Of a stretch of 64,000 bases of DNA, positions 42,521-52,427 are shown one piece after another; within the stretch, counting starts at the first letter, position 1; each line of letters starts with the position of its first letter. The notes under the pieces are model-generated. The model worked only from the letters and a program-made list of their open reading frames with translations, ran no database searches and was not told the DNA's origin. This DNA is from Labilithrix sp. (lineage in GTDB: Bacteria; Myxococcota_A; Polyangia; Polyangiales; Polyangiaceae): positions 124,001 through 188,000 of the forward strand of contig JAHBWE010000003.1 of assembly GCA_019637155.1 (NCBI GenBank). The letters run 5' to 3'. A program made the position numbers and the translations under genes.

Positions 42521-45500
42521 AGTCGGTGATGCCTGCGCGCTGTTTGCACTCGCCGACGCGCGGGTGGTTTGGGGCGCGGCGGACGCAGGTCACGTAGGCT
42601 TGGATCGCCTGTCTCGCGTTGCCGGTCGCGAGATAGGCGGCGCCGAGCGTGAGCCATGCGTCGGCGTTGGTCGGATCCTCCTGCGTCGCGAGGAACGCGA
42701 GCTGCACCGCGCGCGTGGCCTGCTTCTCGTCGTCGAGCGCGCGCTGCGCGGACTCCGCGATCGACGACGACGCTGCGTCCGCCTCCGGCTGGACCGGGGG
42801 CGTGAACGGCGGCGTCGGGTTCGGATTCAGGATCGGATTCGGATTCGCGTTCGGATCGAGGAGCGTGTTGGGGCGCGGCGGTTCGGGCGGCGTCACGGCG
42901 AGGGTCGCCGCGTCGACGTCGGTGACGACGTTCGCGTCCGCGTCGGCGGTCGGCGAGGGAGGCGGCTCCGACGTGGGCGCGGAGTCCGACGGCGGCGGCG
43001 GCACGTTCGCCGGCGTCTCACTCGGGGCCGCATCGGGCGGCATCGCGAGCTCGAGGCCCTCCTTCGTGTCGTGCTCGCCGCGATAGAGGTAGCGCGCATA
43101 AAGCAGCGCCACGACGCCCGCCGCGATGATGAGCGAGAGCGCCCACGCGACGCTGCGACCGCTCGTCCGCTGCGGCTCGACCTGCGCCCTCGCCGACACG
43201 ACCGGCCTCGCGTCGTCCTTCCTCGCCTTCGCCCCCTCGGCCTTCGCGCCCCCCGCCTTCGCACCCTCCGCCGACGCCGCATCCCCCTTCGACGCCCCCG
43301 CCTTCGCGCCCTCGGACTTCGCGGCCCCCGTCTTCGCGCCCTCCGCCGACGCCACATCGCCCTTCGATGCCCCCACCTTCGCGCCCTCGGACGCCGCCCC
43401 CGCCTTCGATGCCCCCGCCTTCGCATCGGCCGCCGCATCCGCCTTCGACGCACCCGACTTCGCGGCCCCCGACGTCGCCGACCTCGCCCCCTCGGTCGAC
43501 GCCGAATCCGCACCCGCCTTCGCCGCATCGACCGACGCCGCACCCGCCTTCGACGCCCCCGCCTTCGCCGCCTTCGACGCACCCGCCCCCGCCGCACCAG
43601 CCGACGTCGCGGCGCCCGCACCCGCCCGCGCCGCATCGGCCGACGCCGCATCCTTCGACGCGCCCGACGCCCCCGCCGCCGGAATCACCTCCGTCTTTCC
43701 GCCGGGCTTCCCCGCGGGCGGTGGGACGCTCTTCGCGGCAATCGCCTCCGTCTTTCCGCCGGGTTTCGAGGCGGAGGGCTCGCGGATGGTGGCGGGAGGC
43801 GCCTCCTTCGCCGCCTTCGCGGCGGCGTCGGTCGCGGCGGCGGCCTTCGCCACGTCGTCGCGCGCGGCGGCGGCGGCTTCGCGCGCGGCGGCCGCCTCCC
43901 GCTGCGAAGCCGGGTCCTTCTTCACCGCAATCGCCGTCTTCGTCGAGCTCGCCGGCTCCGGCGCTTTCGACGGTCCCGACGGATCGGCGGGGGCCCGCGA
44001 CGCGGCCGGCGGGAGGCGCTGCACCTCGGTCGGCGCCTCCGCCTCCGCCGAGAGCGGGTCGAGCTTCGTGATCTTGGTCGGGATCTCCGTCGGCTCGAAC
44101 TTCTCGGCCGGCGGGGGCAGCGGCGGCGGCGCGGCCGGCATGACCGCGGTCGTGATGCCCGCGAGCGTGTGCGAGCCGTTGGTCGCCGGCGCGGCCGCCT
44201 TCGTCTGGCCGCTCGGAGGACGCGGGGTCGGGAGACCGAGGAAGATCTCGCTCGACTTCACGTCCATCGCCTCGTCGTCGTCGTCGTCGTCCGCCGCCGC
44301 CGCCGGCGCGTGCGCCTTGATGACGGGGACCGCCGCGTTCGAGGCGCCCTCGAGCGGCGGGAACGGCCGCGTCGTGCTGAAGTCGTCGCGCGGCGGCACC
44401 GCCTCCGCCGGCAGCGCGGCGGGCATGAACGGCACCGTCGCCGGGAGATCGCGCGGCGTGGCCGGCGCGGCCGGCACCACCGCCGGCACGCTCGCCGCCG
44501 CGGGCACGAGGAGGCTCTCGAAGTACAGCTTCGAGAGCGTCTGCAACGTCGAGAGATCGTCGAACGGCGAGTCGTCGATGACGTCGGCGAGCGATCGCTT
44601 GCCGTCGAGGAGGCGCAGGATGCCGTTCAGCTCGTCGGGGATCTCGCTGAGCCGCTCGAGGAGCGCGCCGTGATCGACCTCGTAGACGTTGTGGAGCGGC
44701 GGCAGCTGCTCGACGAGGCGCCCCCACTCGTCCGCGCGACGCATCCCCTCCATCACGAGCACGGAGGTGGAGCCCTCGATCACGTCCTCGCGATCGGGCA
44801 TCCGGAAGTCGACCTCGAAGTCGGCCTCGTTCCAGACGAGGAGGCGATACACGGCCTCCTCGCCGCGGAGGATCCCCGCGTATTCGCCAGGTCGAGACGA
44901 GCTCGAGCCGATCTCGGCGTCGATGACCTTGCCGTCGCGGAACCAGACCCAGCCCGTCGCGTGACCGTGCCGGAACGTGATCGCCCCGCTCTTCCGCGCG
45001 ACCTCGAAGGTCTGCAGGAGATCGATGACGGTCATGTCCTGGATCGAGCCGGCGAAGCGCGTGCGGTGCTCGAGCGTGCGGTCCTTCGCGATCGACTCCT
45101 GCGCCCGGCGCGCGAGGACGAGGTTCACGCGCGCGAGGAGCTCGCGGACGAAGATCGGCTTCGTGAGGTAGTCGTCGACCCCGAGCTCGAGGCCGCGGAT
45201 CTTGTCCTCCACCGAGCGATGGGTGGCGAGGAAGATGACGGGGATGTTCGCGAGGTCGCGCCGCTCCTTCATCTTCCGCACGAGGCCGTAGCCGTCGAGG
45301 CTGAGCGGCGACGCCATCACGAGCGTGGTCGTGAGCGAGTGCTCGCCCGACCCCGCGGGGCGGAGGAGCCGCGTATCGCAGATGACGAGGTCCGGCTGCT
45401 GGTGATCGATGACGTCGAGCGCGGCGTGCGCGTCTTCGAAACAGGCGACGTTGTAGCCCGCCTTGCGGAGACTGACCTCGACGACCCGCAGGCTCCGCGG

Positions 45501-45536
45501 ATCCGCATCGACGAGCAGGATCTTCTTCTTCGCCAC
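42519..45536 (-). CDS. Large REC-DUF4388-TPR protein with low-complexity linker
   Basis: 1005 residues. A receiver domain (about 1-140) has Asp10/Asp12, phosphoacceptor Asp54 (VICDTRL) and Lys126 (YLTKP), but with about 20 extra residues between the phosphoacceptor strand and the following helix. A DUF4388/PatA-type domain follows ([33 protein letters not shown], 155-340). Residues 500-790 are Ala/Ser/Gly/Lys-rich with repeats such as [16 protein letters not shown]. One membrane helix (about 803-820) separates these from a Pro/Asn-rich stretch and a TPR-like C-terminus ([26 protein letters not shown]). Phosphorylation presumably controls a protein-binding function. In DUF4388 proteins the signalling partner is often a polarity or motility component, which cannot be confirmed here. 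Confidence 0.85.
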   Translation of the reverse strand: MAKKKILLVDADPRSLRVVEVSLRKAGYNVACFEDAHAALDVIDHQQPDLVICDTRLLRPAGSGEHSLTTTLVMASPLSLDGYGLVRKMKERRDLANIPVIFLATHRSVEDKIRGLELGVDDYLTKPIFVRELLARVNLVLARRAQESIAKDRTLEHRTRFAGSIQDMTVIDLLQTFEVARKSGAITFRHGHATGWVWFRDGKVIDAEIGSSSSRPGEYAGILRGEEAVYRLLVWNEADFEVDFRMPDREDVIEGSTSVLVMEGMRRADEWGRLVEQLPPLHNVYEVDHGALLERLSEIPDELNGILRLLDGKRSLADVIDDSPFDDLSTLQTLSKLYFESLLVPAAASVPAVVPAAPATPRDLPATVPFMPAALPAEAVPPRDDFSTTRPFPPLEGASNAAVPVIKAHAPAAAADDDDDDEAMDVKSSEIFLGLPTPRPPSGQTKAAAPATNGSHTLAGITTAVMPAAPPPLPPPAEKFEPTEIPTKITKLDPLSAEAEAPTEVQRLPPAASRAPADPSGPSKAPEPASSTKTAIAVKKDPASQREAAAAREAAAAARDDVAKAAAATDAAAKAAKEAPPATIREPSASKPGGKTEAIAAKSVPPPAGKPGGKTEVIPAAGASGASKDAASADAARAGAGAATSAGAAGAGASKAAKAGASKAGAASVDAAKAGADSASTEGARSATSGAAKSGASKADAAADAKAGASKAGAASEGAKVGASKGDVASAEGAKTGAAKSEGAKAGASKGDAASAEGAKAGGAKAEGAKARKDDARPVVSARAQVEPQRTSGRSVAWALSLIIAAGVVALLYARYLYRGEHDTKEGLELAMPPDAAPSETPANVPPPPSDSAPTSEPPPSPTADADANVVTDVDAATLAVTPPEPPRPNTLLDPNANPNPILNPNPTPPFTPPVQPEADAASSSIAESAQRALDDEKQATRAVQLAFLATQEDPTNADAWLTLGAAYLATGNARQAIQAYVTCVRRAPNHPRVGECKQRAGITD

Positions 45537-45566
45537 GCGCCGGCCTCGTCCGGTCAGTCTATCGGC

Positions 45567-45785
45567 TTAACCGTCGCTTGCGTCGGGGATCGGCGGCGCG
45601 GGCGAGCCGGCGTCGATCTCGCGGCAGACCCCCTCCGAACAGACGAGGTCGCCGCCGCAGTCGGAGCTGCGCGTGCACGGCGCGTTCGGTCCGCCGTCGG
45701 GATCGTCGACGCCGCCGCACCCACCCGGCGCGCGGGCGAGCCCGAGCATCGTCACGATCGCCGTCGCGAGCCCGCGGTTCAGCAC
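45567..45785 (-). CDS. Small Cys-rich exported protein
   Basis: 72 residues with a GTG start at 45785. After a hydrophobic leader, a GGCGG site suits a lipobox or signal cleavage. CTRSSDCGGDLVCSEGVC follows the C-x5-C-x5-C-x4-C pattern of short disulphide-rich domains in myxobacterial surface proteins. Its function is unknown. It is sandwiched between two same-strand genes. Confidence 0.45.
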   Translation of the reverse strand: MLNRGLATAIVTMLGLARAPGGCGGVDDPDGGPNAPCTRSSDCGGDLVCSEGVCREIDAGSPAPPIPDASDG

Positions 45786-45799
45786 CCTTCGATGCTACA

Positions 45800-46996
45800 T
45801 CAAGGCGCGCTCGGCGGCGGAGCGTTCGCGGGGGTCCCGCAGTTGGCGCAGAACTTCTGCGCGGCCATGAGCTCCTGCCCGCAGCCGGTGCAGAACTTCT
45901 TCGCCTGCGCGAGGACGCTCCCGCACTCCTGGCAGAACTTCCCGCCCGGCTGGCGCGTGTTGCAGCTCGCGCACGTCACCGTCGCGCCGCCCGGCGAGAA
46001 CTGCGGCTGCGGCGCGACTTGCGCCTGCGGCTGCATCGCGCCCGCCATCTGGTTCGCCATGTTGACGCCCATCGCCATCTGGATGCCCGCGCCCGCGACG
46101 CCGCCCTCGACGCCGTGCGTGGCCATGCCCTGCCCCGCGCCGATCATCGCCTGGCCGGCGGCGTAGTTCTGGTAGTTGCCGGCGAGGTTCTGCACGTAGC
46201 GCGCGTCCTGGCTGTACTTCTGATCGAGCTCGAACTGCTTCGCCTTGGCCTGCGCCTCCGCGATCTTGATCCCGCGGTTCGCCTTCGCGACCTCCGCGTT
46301 CGCGGCGACGAGGCGCGCGCGGTCCTCCTCCGAGAAGTTCAGGTTGAACTGCCCCATCTGGAGGATGCGCACGCCGATCTCGTTGAGGTCGGGCGCGTTC
46401 GAGACGAAGGCCTGCGAGAGCTTGCTCGTGAGCGAGACCGCCTGGAGGACGCTCTTGCCCTCCACCTCGCAGAGCTCGCCGAGGGTCGTCTTCACGCCGT
46501 TCATGAAGAGACCCTTGATCCAGTGGAGGATCTGGTCGTTGTCGCCCTGCGCCGCCTGGCCGGTGTAGCCGACGATGAAGCGGACCGGGTCCGTCACCAC
46601 GAGCGAGAACTCGCCGAAGATGCGCGGGATGACCTGCTCCTGCGTGAGCGGGTCGATCATGTCCCCGATCGGGCCGCCGAACGGGACGCTCCGGACCGGC
46701 GCGGTCTTCACGAAGAAGATCTCGCTGATGAACACGTCACCGCCGGTGAACTTGTTCACGATGTTGTTGAGGAACGGGATGTTCTGCGTCGAGAGCGTGT
46801 GCCGCCCCGGCGGGAGCACGCCGACGACCTTGCCGTCCTTGAAGAACACCGCGCACTCGTCGCTGTCGACGGTGAGCTGGGACCAGAACGGGAAGTTTTG
46901 ATCAGGGTGTTTGTAGACGATGAGGTGCTTGAAGTGGTCCGGTCGCGCGATCATCATTTCGCGCACGCCGTTCTTCACGAAGTCCATCACGCCCAT
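45800..46996 (-). CDS. SPFH-domain protein with C-terminal zinc ribbons (YdjI-like)
   Basis: 398 residues. Start at 46996 after AGGGAGAG. An SPFH/virion-core-like domain covers about 20-260 (LTVDSDECAVFFKDGKVVGVLPPGRHTLST, PFGGPIGDMIDPLTQ), ending in an Ala/Lys/Glu coiled coil. A Gly/Ala/Met-rich linker leads to two zinc ribbons at the C-terminus (CASCN...CQECG and CTGCG...CANCG). Bacillus YdjI-like members associate with the membrane and help recruit stress proteins such as PspA. No PspA gene is adjacent. Confidence 0.85.
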   Translation of the reverse strand: MGVMDFVKNGVREMMIARPDHFKHLIVYKHPDQNFPFWSQLTVDSDECAVFFKDGKVVGVLPPGRHTLSTQNIPFLNNIVNKFTGGDVFISEIFFVKTAPVRSVPFGGPIGDMIDPLTQEQVIPRIFGEFSLVVTDPVRFIVGYTGQAAQGDNDQILHWIKGLFMNGVKTTLGELCEVEGKSVLQAVSLTSKLSQAFVSNAPDLNEIGVRILQMGQFNLNFSEEDRARLVAANAEVAKANRGIKIAEAQAKAKQFELDQKYSQDARYVQNLAGNYQNYAAGQAMIGAGQGMATHGVEGGVAGAGIQMAMGVNMANQMAGAMQPQAQVAPQPQFSPGGATVTCASCNTRQPGGKFCQECGSVLAQAKKFCTGCGQELMAAQKFCANCGTPANAPPPSAP

Positions 46997-47096
46997 CTTC
47001 GTTCTCTCCCTGCTGAGTTCGCCCATGGAAACATCAGCGGGACCGAAGGTAAATCCGGATGGGCGCCGCCGCTAGACCCGCTATTCTGAGGACGTC

Positions 47097-48275
47097 GTGA
47101 GCGTCCCCGCCATCGATCCGTCGACCCTCCCGGGTCCTGCGCAGAAGATCCTCGATCCGTCGGGGCCCGCGCCGCTCAAGGCGATGGCCGCGAAGGGCCT
47201 GATGCCCGGTCTCGGGCCCGGCGCCATCCTCGCCGTCATCGTCGCGCTGTCGCTGAACAACGACGCGAACGCCGATCAGGCGAAGAAGACGCTCGAGAAG
47301 CTCCCGCCGCCGCTCCTCAACGGCGCGCTCGCCCTTCCTGATCTCCACCCCGCCGTCCTCGACGCGCTCGGCCCGCTCTACGCGCGCGACGCCGCGGTCT
47401 CGGAGAAGATCCTCTTCCACCCGCAGCTCCTTCCCGACACCGTCATCGGGATGGCGGCGGTGGGCACCGAGGGTGTCTGCGAGCTCATCGCCACGAACGA
47501 GGAGCGCCTCCTCGCGCACCCCGCGATCATCGAGAAGCTCTACACGAACAAGAACTGCCGCATGTCGACGGCGGACCGCCTCCTCGAGCTCGCGGTCCGC
47601 AACGAGATCGAGCTCAACATCCCGGCGTTCGCGCAGGCGAAGGCGGCGATCCAGGGCGAGCTCATCGCGGAGCCGACCGAGGAGGCGAGCTTCGACGACA
47701 CGCAGTTCTCGGACGGCATGACCAAGGCCGCCGACCTCCACCTCGGCGACGACGAGGACACGCATCGCATCAACGAGGAGACGGGGCAGGAGGAGGTCGT
47801 CGCGAAGGCGCGTCCGCTCCACGCGATCTGGGCGGAGCTACGGCCGCCGGCGAAGATCCGCCTCCTCACGATCGGCACGATGCGCGAATACGACGAGAAC
47901 GGCCGCGAGATCGGCGAGCAGCGCTTCGACGCGAAGGCGCTCCGCATGCTCGGCGTCCGCGACGCGAACCCGCTCGTCGCGGTCGCGGCGATGAACACGC
48001 CGGGCGTGAGCGACGCCGAGGTCGTCCGCATCGCCGGCATGCGCAACGTCGCCGAGGACGTGCTCCGCGACATCGCGTTCAACAAGGATTGGACGCGCCA
48101 CTACATGGTCAAATACAACCTCGTCGCCAACCCCCGCACCCCGTTCGGGCAGGCCTCGAAGTTCGTGCTCCACCTGCGCGAGAGCGACATCAAGAACCTC
48201 GCGAAGAGCAAGGAAGTCAGCGGCGCGATCCAGGCCGCCGCCAAGCAGCAGCTCCAGCGCAAGGGAAAATCCTAG
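47097..48275 (+). CDS. Hypothetical helical repeat protein
   Basis: 392 residues with a GTG start at 47097 preceded by GAGG. It is almost entirely helical: short repeating helices of the HEAT or leucine-rich-variant kind (VAAMNTPGVSDAEVVRIAGMRN, LLAHPAIIEKLYTN). An acidic stretch (DDEDTHRINEETG) sits near the middle. No enzyme motif is visible. It is likely a cytoplasmic scaffold. Its 3' end overlaps the convergent SDR gene by 4 bases. Confidence 0.6.
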   Translation: MSVPAIDPSTLPGPAQKILDPSGPAPLKAMAAKGLMPGLGPGAILAVIVALSLNNDANADQAKKTLEKLPPPLLNGALALPDLHPAVLDALGPLYARDAAVSEKILFHPQLLPDTVIGMAAVGTEGVCELIATNEERLLAHPAIIEKLYTNKNCRMSTADRLLELAVRNEIELNIPAFAQAKAAIQGELIAEPTEEASFDDTQFSDGMTKAADLHLGDDEDTHRINEETGQEEVVAKARPLHAIWAELRPPAKIRLLTIGTMREYDENGREIGEQRFDAKALRMLGVRDANPLVAVAAMNTPGVSDAEVVRIAGMRNVAEDVLRDIAFNKDWTRHYMVKYNLVANPRTPFGQASKFVLHLRESDIKNLAKSKEVSGAIQAAAKQQLQRKGKS

Positions 48276-49009
48276 CGGCCGATGCCCCAGATTTCGCCGG
48301 TCGCCCACTTGGCGTCGAGCTGCGACAGGACGACGTGGACGACGTCGTCGGGCGTGCCCATGCGTCCGAGCTGGGAGCGGGTCGCGAGCCGGTGGCCGCG
48401 GAGCGGGTCCGCGTCGGCCTCCGGATCCGCGACGATTCCGAGCTCGACGATGTTCACGCGGACGTCGGGCGCGAGCTCCACCGCGAGCGCGCGGAGGCCG
48501 GTCTTCACCGCCCCCTTCGCCGTGAGGTAGGCGACGTGGTGCTCGTACGGACGTGTGGTGCCGGAGTCGCCGAGCGCGACCACGGCGCCGCGCGCCTTCG
48601 CGAGGTCCCCGGCGAGGCCATGGACGAGGAGGAGGGGCGCGAAGCAGTGCACGGTCATCGTGCGCTCGAGGTCCTCGCGGCGGAGCTCGTCGAACGGGGT
48701 CCGCGGGAAGGGCCCGCAGGCGAGGACGATGTCGTCGACGCTCCCGCGCGACTCGGTCGGCGGGACCGCCGCGCGGAGGCCCTCGACGATCTGCTGGACC
48801 GCGTCACGATGGGTGAGATCGGCGCAGACGAACGCGGCGCGGCCACGGCCGCGGTCGAGCGAGGCCGACATCTGTTCGAGCTTGTTCGGATCGCGGGCGG
48901 TGAGGACGACGTCGTCGCCGCGGTCGGCGAGCGCCTCCGCGATCGCGACGCCGAGGCGCCCGGTCGCGCCGACGACGAGAACCCTGCGCGGCTTCCGGCC
49001 TTCGCTCAT
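48272..49009 (-). CDS. Short-chain dehydrogenase/reductase
   Basis: 245 residues, start at 49009. Rossmann motif GATGRLG at 14-20 fits NAD(P) binding, with Asp64 in CADLTHRD near the adenine. The catalytic set is Ser149 (GDSGTT), Tyr161 and Lys165 (YLTAK). Typical SDR length. The substrate is unknown; the enzyme acts in the cytoplasm. Confidence 0.9.
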   Translation of the reverse strand: MSEGRKPRRVLVVGATGRLGVAIAEALADRGDDVVLTARDPNKLEQMSASLDRGRGRAAFVCADLTHRDAVQQIVEGLRAAVPPTESRGSVDDIVLACGPFPRTPFDELRREDLERTMTVHCFAPLLLVHGLAGDLAKARGAVVALGDSGTTRPYEHHVAYLTAKGAVKTGLRALAVELAPDVRVNIVELGIVADPEADADPLRGHRLATRSQLGRMGTPDDVVHVVLSQLDAKWATGEIWGIGR

Positions 49010-49067
49010 ACGCCCGGTATAGCTTAGAAGTGTCGCGCGTTGCGAAAAGCAGGTAGAAAGGTGGGGC

Positions 49068-49337
49068 ATGAGCGAAAAGGGCGGCGGAGGCACGCCGGAG
49101 TCACCGCACCTGTCGCACGCGGAGATCACCCAGCTCTGGGCGAAGTTCCGCGCGGGCGAGGTCGTGCCGTGCCCGCGCGACGCCGCCGGCATCGCGCTCG
49201 CGGTCGACGGCGCGGCGAAGGCGTACCGCCTCGTATGCACGCAGTGCGGCCTCGCGAGCCCGTGGTTCGGCACGACCCCGAACGGCCTCGTGTTCCGCAG
49301 CCCGCCGCCGACCGTCAGCCCGCTCCACGACGAGTAG
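49068..49337 (+). CDS. Small hypothetical protein
   Basis: 89 residues after a G-rich site (AGGTGGGG). One CTQC pair and a PCPRDA segment could bind a metal, but no family is recognised. It precedes the region with a decayed minus-strand gene. Confidence 0.55.
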   Translation: MSEKGGGGTPESPHLSHAEITQLWAKFRAGEVVPCPRDAAGIALAVDGAAKAYRLVCTQCGLASPWFGTTPNGLVFRSPPPTVSPLHDE

Positions 49338-49505
49338 CGCTGCGCAGGAACGCATCGAGCGCCTCACGCCCGCCGGCGATCTCGCGATGTACGACGCGCT
49401 TCGAGGGCCCGCGTCAGCATCTCGCCCAGCCAGGCATAGCGCTCCGCCGGAAGGAGCGCGCGAATCGCTCGATCTGCTCACCGCGACGGCGCGATTCGTC
49501 GGGCT
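49338..49505 (-). pseudogene. Remnant of a small gene with two frameshifts
   Basis: Reading the minus strand and switching frame twice gives a continuous helical sequence: ESRRRGEQIERFARSF, then PAERYAWLGEMLTRALEA, then KRVVHREIAGGREALDAFLRS. In no single frame is it open over this length. The pieces resemble small antitoxin-like or hypothetical proteins. The identity is uncertain, but the in-order meaningful frames support a decayed gene. Confidence 0.4.
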
Positions 49506-49518
49506 CATGCAGGGGGCG

Positions 49519-49549
49519 TTGACAAAGAGTAATTTGGACTCAATATAGG
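49519..49549 (+). promoter_or_regulatory. Candidate sigma-70-type promoter, probably giving a leaderless mRNA
   Basis: TTGACA at 49519-49524 and TATAGG at 49544-49549, with 19 bases between them, stand in an AT-rich patch directly before the ATG at 49555. If the start point is the usual 6-8 bases after the -10 hexamer, transcription begins at or next to the start codon. The long spacer weakens the call. Confidence 0.5.
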
Positions 49550-49554
49550 TCCCG

Positions 49555-51387
49555 ATGACTCTTTCATGCCGTGTCCAGCTCGGTGGACGGCGGGTCCAGC
49601 TCGACGCGCGCGACCTGCTCGGGGAGGGCGGAGAGGGTCGCGTCTACCGGCGCGGCGACGTCGCGGTGAAGGTGTTCACGCAGCCGAACGCCGCGCGTGC
49701 GGCGAAGCTGCGCGCGTTCCCGCGGACGCTGCCGGCGGAGGTCGTCGCGCCGATCGAGCTGTGCACGGACGACGGCGGCGACGTGGTCGGCTACTCGATG
49801 CGTCTCGTCGAAGGCGCGACCGACCTCGCGCGCTTCGCCCAGCGCAAGTGGCGCGCGGGCCGCGCGACGAACAGCGACGTGCTCGCGGTCCTGCGCGCGC
49901 TCGCCGACGTGGTCGACCGCCTCCACGCCGCGGGCGTCGTCGTCGGCGACCTGAACGACGGCAACGTCGTCGTCACCACACCCGCGACCGCGCCCCGAGA
50001 CACCGGCGCCGCCGCCGCGCCCCCCGCCGCCGCCGCGGCCGCGCTCGTTCCTTGGCTCATCGATGCCGACTCGATGCATCTTCCCGCGCATCCTTGCGTG
50101 GTCGCGCACGAGCGGTTCCTCGATCCGCGCTTCTACGGCCGTGACCTCGCGCGCGGTGGCGTCTTCGCGCGCGAGACCGATTGGTACGCGCTCGCGGTGA
50201 TGGCGTTCACCTCGCTCCTCTTCGTGCATCCGTACGGCGGCGCGCATCCGTCGCAGCCGACGCTCCTCCGCCGCGCCGAGGCCCGCCTCTCCGCGCTCCG
50301 CCCCGACGTCAAGCTCCCCTCCTCCGCGGCGCGCCCCGACGTGCTCCCCGACGACGCGCTCGGCTGGTTCGAGCGCGTCTTCGAGCGCGACCTGCGCGCG
50401 CCGCTCCCGCCGGCGCTCTTCGACGCGCGCTTCACCGCGTGCTCGTGCGGGACCGAGCACGCGCGCACGCGATGCCCGGCGTGCGCGGTGCGCGCGAACG
50501 TCGCGCCGGTCGTGCGCACGTGCGGGAAGCTCCGCGTTTCACGTGTATTCTACAAGCTTGGCGCGCGCGTCGTCGCGGCCGCGTTCGACGGCTCGATCCG
50601 CTGGGTGAGCGAGGAGGACGGCGTGCTCCGCCGCGAGGACGAGAGCGTCGTCGCCCCCGCGGGCGCGCACGAGCTCGTGCGCATCGCCGCCAACGCGACG
50701 TGGCTCGCCGCCGGCGGAGCGATGAAGAAGCTCGTCGCGGGGAAGGTCGTCGCGGAGCATCCGGTCGGCGTCGTGCACGGCGAGGTCGCGGCCGACGCTT
50801 CGGCGCTCGGCCTCGTCCACGTGCAGGGCGACGTGCTCGTGCGCGCGGAGGAGGGCACGCGCGTCGGTCAGGTGCTCGAACGCCAGACCCACGTGCGCAC
50901 GAGCGCGACGCTGGGCTTCGCGTTCTACCGCGCGGGCGGCCTCACCGTCGCGTTCGTGTTCGATCCGCGGCGCGGTCCGCTCCGTCAGATCGAGGGCTTC
51001 CCTCCCCTCGCCGGTCGCCTCCGAGGTTGGTCCGCGGTGTTCGGTCCGGAGCACGTGCTCGTCACGTTCGCGACGGAGGTGAGCGGCGACGTCACGCACC
51101 ACGCCCACCTCGTCGACGCCGCCGCGCGCATCGTCGCGAGCGACGACGGCGCCGTCCTCCCTCCTTCGCTCGCGGGCCGCGCGGTCGGCCCCGGCGGGAG
51201 CGTCCTCGTCGCGACGGACGCGGGCCTCCTCCTCACTCGCGCCGACGCCGGCGCGTTCACGTCGGGGCGTCTCTTCCCCGAAGCCAAGGACTTCGCCCGC
51301 CCGGACGACGACCTCCTCGTCGGCACGGGCGGCACCCTCTACGCCGTCACCGACGACGAAGTCACGCACCTCTGCTTCACTGGATGA
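49555..51387 (+). CDS. Kinase-like protein with zinc ribbon and C-terminal beta domain
   Basis: 610 residues. Kinase-like fold at about 15-290: LLGEGGEGRVY glycine loop, Lys39 (VAVKVF), catalytic loop GDLNDGN with Asp132 and Asn137, and DAD (170-172) in place of DFG. The usual HRD is GDL and APE is not evident, so activity is uncertain, as in the TerY-associated kinases. A zinc knuckle (Cys296, Cys298, Cys307, Cys310: CSCGTEHARTRCPAC) is followed by a beta-rich region of propeller-like repeats (about 320-610). A nicotinamidase-like gene follows 15 bases after its stop, then a vWA gene. Such kinase/vWA pairs occur in bacterial stress modules. Confidence 0.75.
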   Translation: MTLSCRVQLGGRRVQLDARDLLGEGGEGRVYRRGDVAVKVFTQPNAARAAKLRAFPRTLPAEVVAPIELCTDDGGDVVGYSMRLVEGATDLARFAQRKWRAGRATNSDVLAVLRALADVVDRLHAAGVVVGDLNDGNVVVTTPATAPRDTGAAAAPPAAAAAALVPWLIDADSMHLPAHPCVVAHERFLDPRFYGRDLARGGVFARETDWYALAVMAFTSLLFVHPYGGAHPSQPTLLRRAEARLSALRPDVKLPSSAARPDVLPDDALGWFERVFERDLRAPLPPALFDARFTACSCGTEHARTRCPACAVRANVAPVVRTCGKLRVSRVFYKLGARVVAAAFDGSIRWVSEEDGVLRREDESVVAPAGAHELVRIAANATWLAAGGAMKKLVAGKVVAEHPVGVVHGEVAADASALGLVHVQGDVLVRAEEGTRVGQVLERQTHVRTSATLGFAFYRAGGLTVAFVFDPRRGPLRQIEGFPPLAGRLRGWSAVFGPEHVLVTFATEVSGDVTHHAHLVDAAARIVASDDGAVLPPSLAGRAVGPGGSVLVATDAGLLLTRADAGAFTSGRLFPEAKDFARPDDDLLVGTGGTLYAVTDDEVTHLCFTG

Positions 51388-51401
51388 AAGGAAAAGCCGC
51401 C

Positions 51402-52370
51402 ATGCTGCCCGCGCCCCTGTTCCACGACGCCGCCAAGGTCCCCACCGTTCACGTCGAGCGCGCGTCGCTCGTCGCCGAGATCGCGGAGGAGTACCGGAAG
51501 AAGCACAAGGTCCCGTCCGCCGCGCAGGACAAGGTCCGGATCGCCGCGTTCGGCATCGACGCGCAGATCGGCTTCTGCACGCCGGGCGCGTCGCTCTTCG
51601 TGCCGGGCGCGGTCGAGGACACGCAGCGCACGATCGACTGGCTCTACAAGAACCTCGACAAGATCACGCAGCTCGCGTTCTCGCTCGACACGCACCGCGT
51701 CTTCCAGATCTTCCACCCGGCCTGGTGGATCGACGACGACGGCAAGCACCCCGGCCCCTTCACGCCCATCGCGACGAAGGACGTGAAGGACGGCCGCTGG
51801 AAGCCGGTCATGCACCCCGCGGAGTGCCTCGAGTACGTGAAGAAGCTCGAGGCGAGCGGCAAGTACACGCTCACGATCTGGCCGTACCACACGCTCCTCG
51901 GCGGCGTGAGCCACGCGCTCGTGCCGGCGCTGATGGAAGCGGCGATGTTCCACTCGCTCGTCCGCAACTCGCAGACGCACTTCGAGACGAAGGGCACCCA
52001 CGCGATGACGGAGAACTACTCCGTGATGTCGCCGGAGGTCCGCGAGCTCGGCGGGCAGAGCGTCGGCACCTTCAACGCCGCGTTCTTCAAGCTGCTGATG
52101 GACTTCGATCGCGTGTACGTCTTCGGCCAGGCGAAGTCGCACTGCGTGCTCTCCACCCTGCGTGACATGCAGGAGCACATCGCGAAGGTCGATCCGAAGC
52201 TGATGAGCAAGATCTGGGTGCTCGAGGACGCGACGAGCCCGGTCCCCGCGCCCGCGCTCGATCCGCTCCCGCCCGCGCTCGACTTCCCGAAGATCGCCGA
52301 CGCCGCGTTCGCCGAGCTCCGCGCGGCGGGGATGAACCTCGTGAAGACGACCGACCCGATCCAGCTCTGA
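51402..52370 (+). CDS. Nicotinamidase-like cysteine hydrolase (isochorismatase fold)
   Basis: 322 residues; start at 51402 after GGAAAAG, with an ATG at 51384 as a longer alternative. Triad Asp53 (FGIDAQIGFC), Lys197 (FETKGTHAMTENYS, matching the KGT motif of PncA) and Cys248 (QAKSHCV). Metal ligands Asp96, His98 and His163 (WPYHTLLGG, matching WPxHC). These agree with nicotinamidases, which convert nicotinamide to nicotinate in NAD salvage. It is about 100 residues longer than PncA, mainly through N- and C-terminal extensions, so the substrate could be another amide. Confidence 0.82.
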   Translation: MLPAPLFHDAAKVPTVHVERASLVAEIAEEYRKKHKVPSAAQDKVRIAAFGIDAQIGFCTPGASLFVPGAVEDTQRTIDWLYKNLDKITQLAFSLDTHRVFQIFHPAWWIDDDGKHPGPFTPIATKDVKDGRWKPVMHPAECLEYVKKLEASGKYTLTIWPYHTLLGGVSHALVPALMEAAMFHSLVRNSQTHFETKGTHAMTENYSVMSPEVRELGGQSVGTFNAAFFKLLMDFDRVYVFGQAKSHCVLSTLRDMQEHIAKVDPKLMSKIWVLEDATSPVPAPALDPLPPALDFPKIADAAFAELRAAGMNLVKTTDPIQL

Positions 52371-52427
52371 CCGATCGCGCCACCACCAAATTTTCGCGGC
52401 CGCGCGCGCGCGGCACAGGAGACCTCC

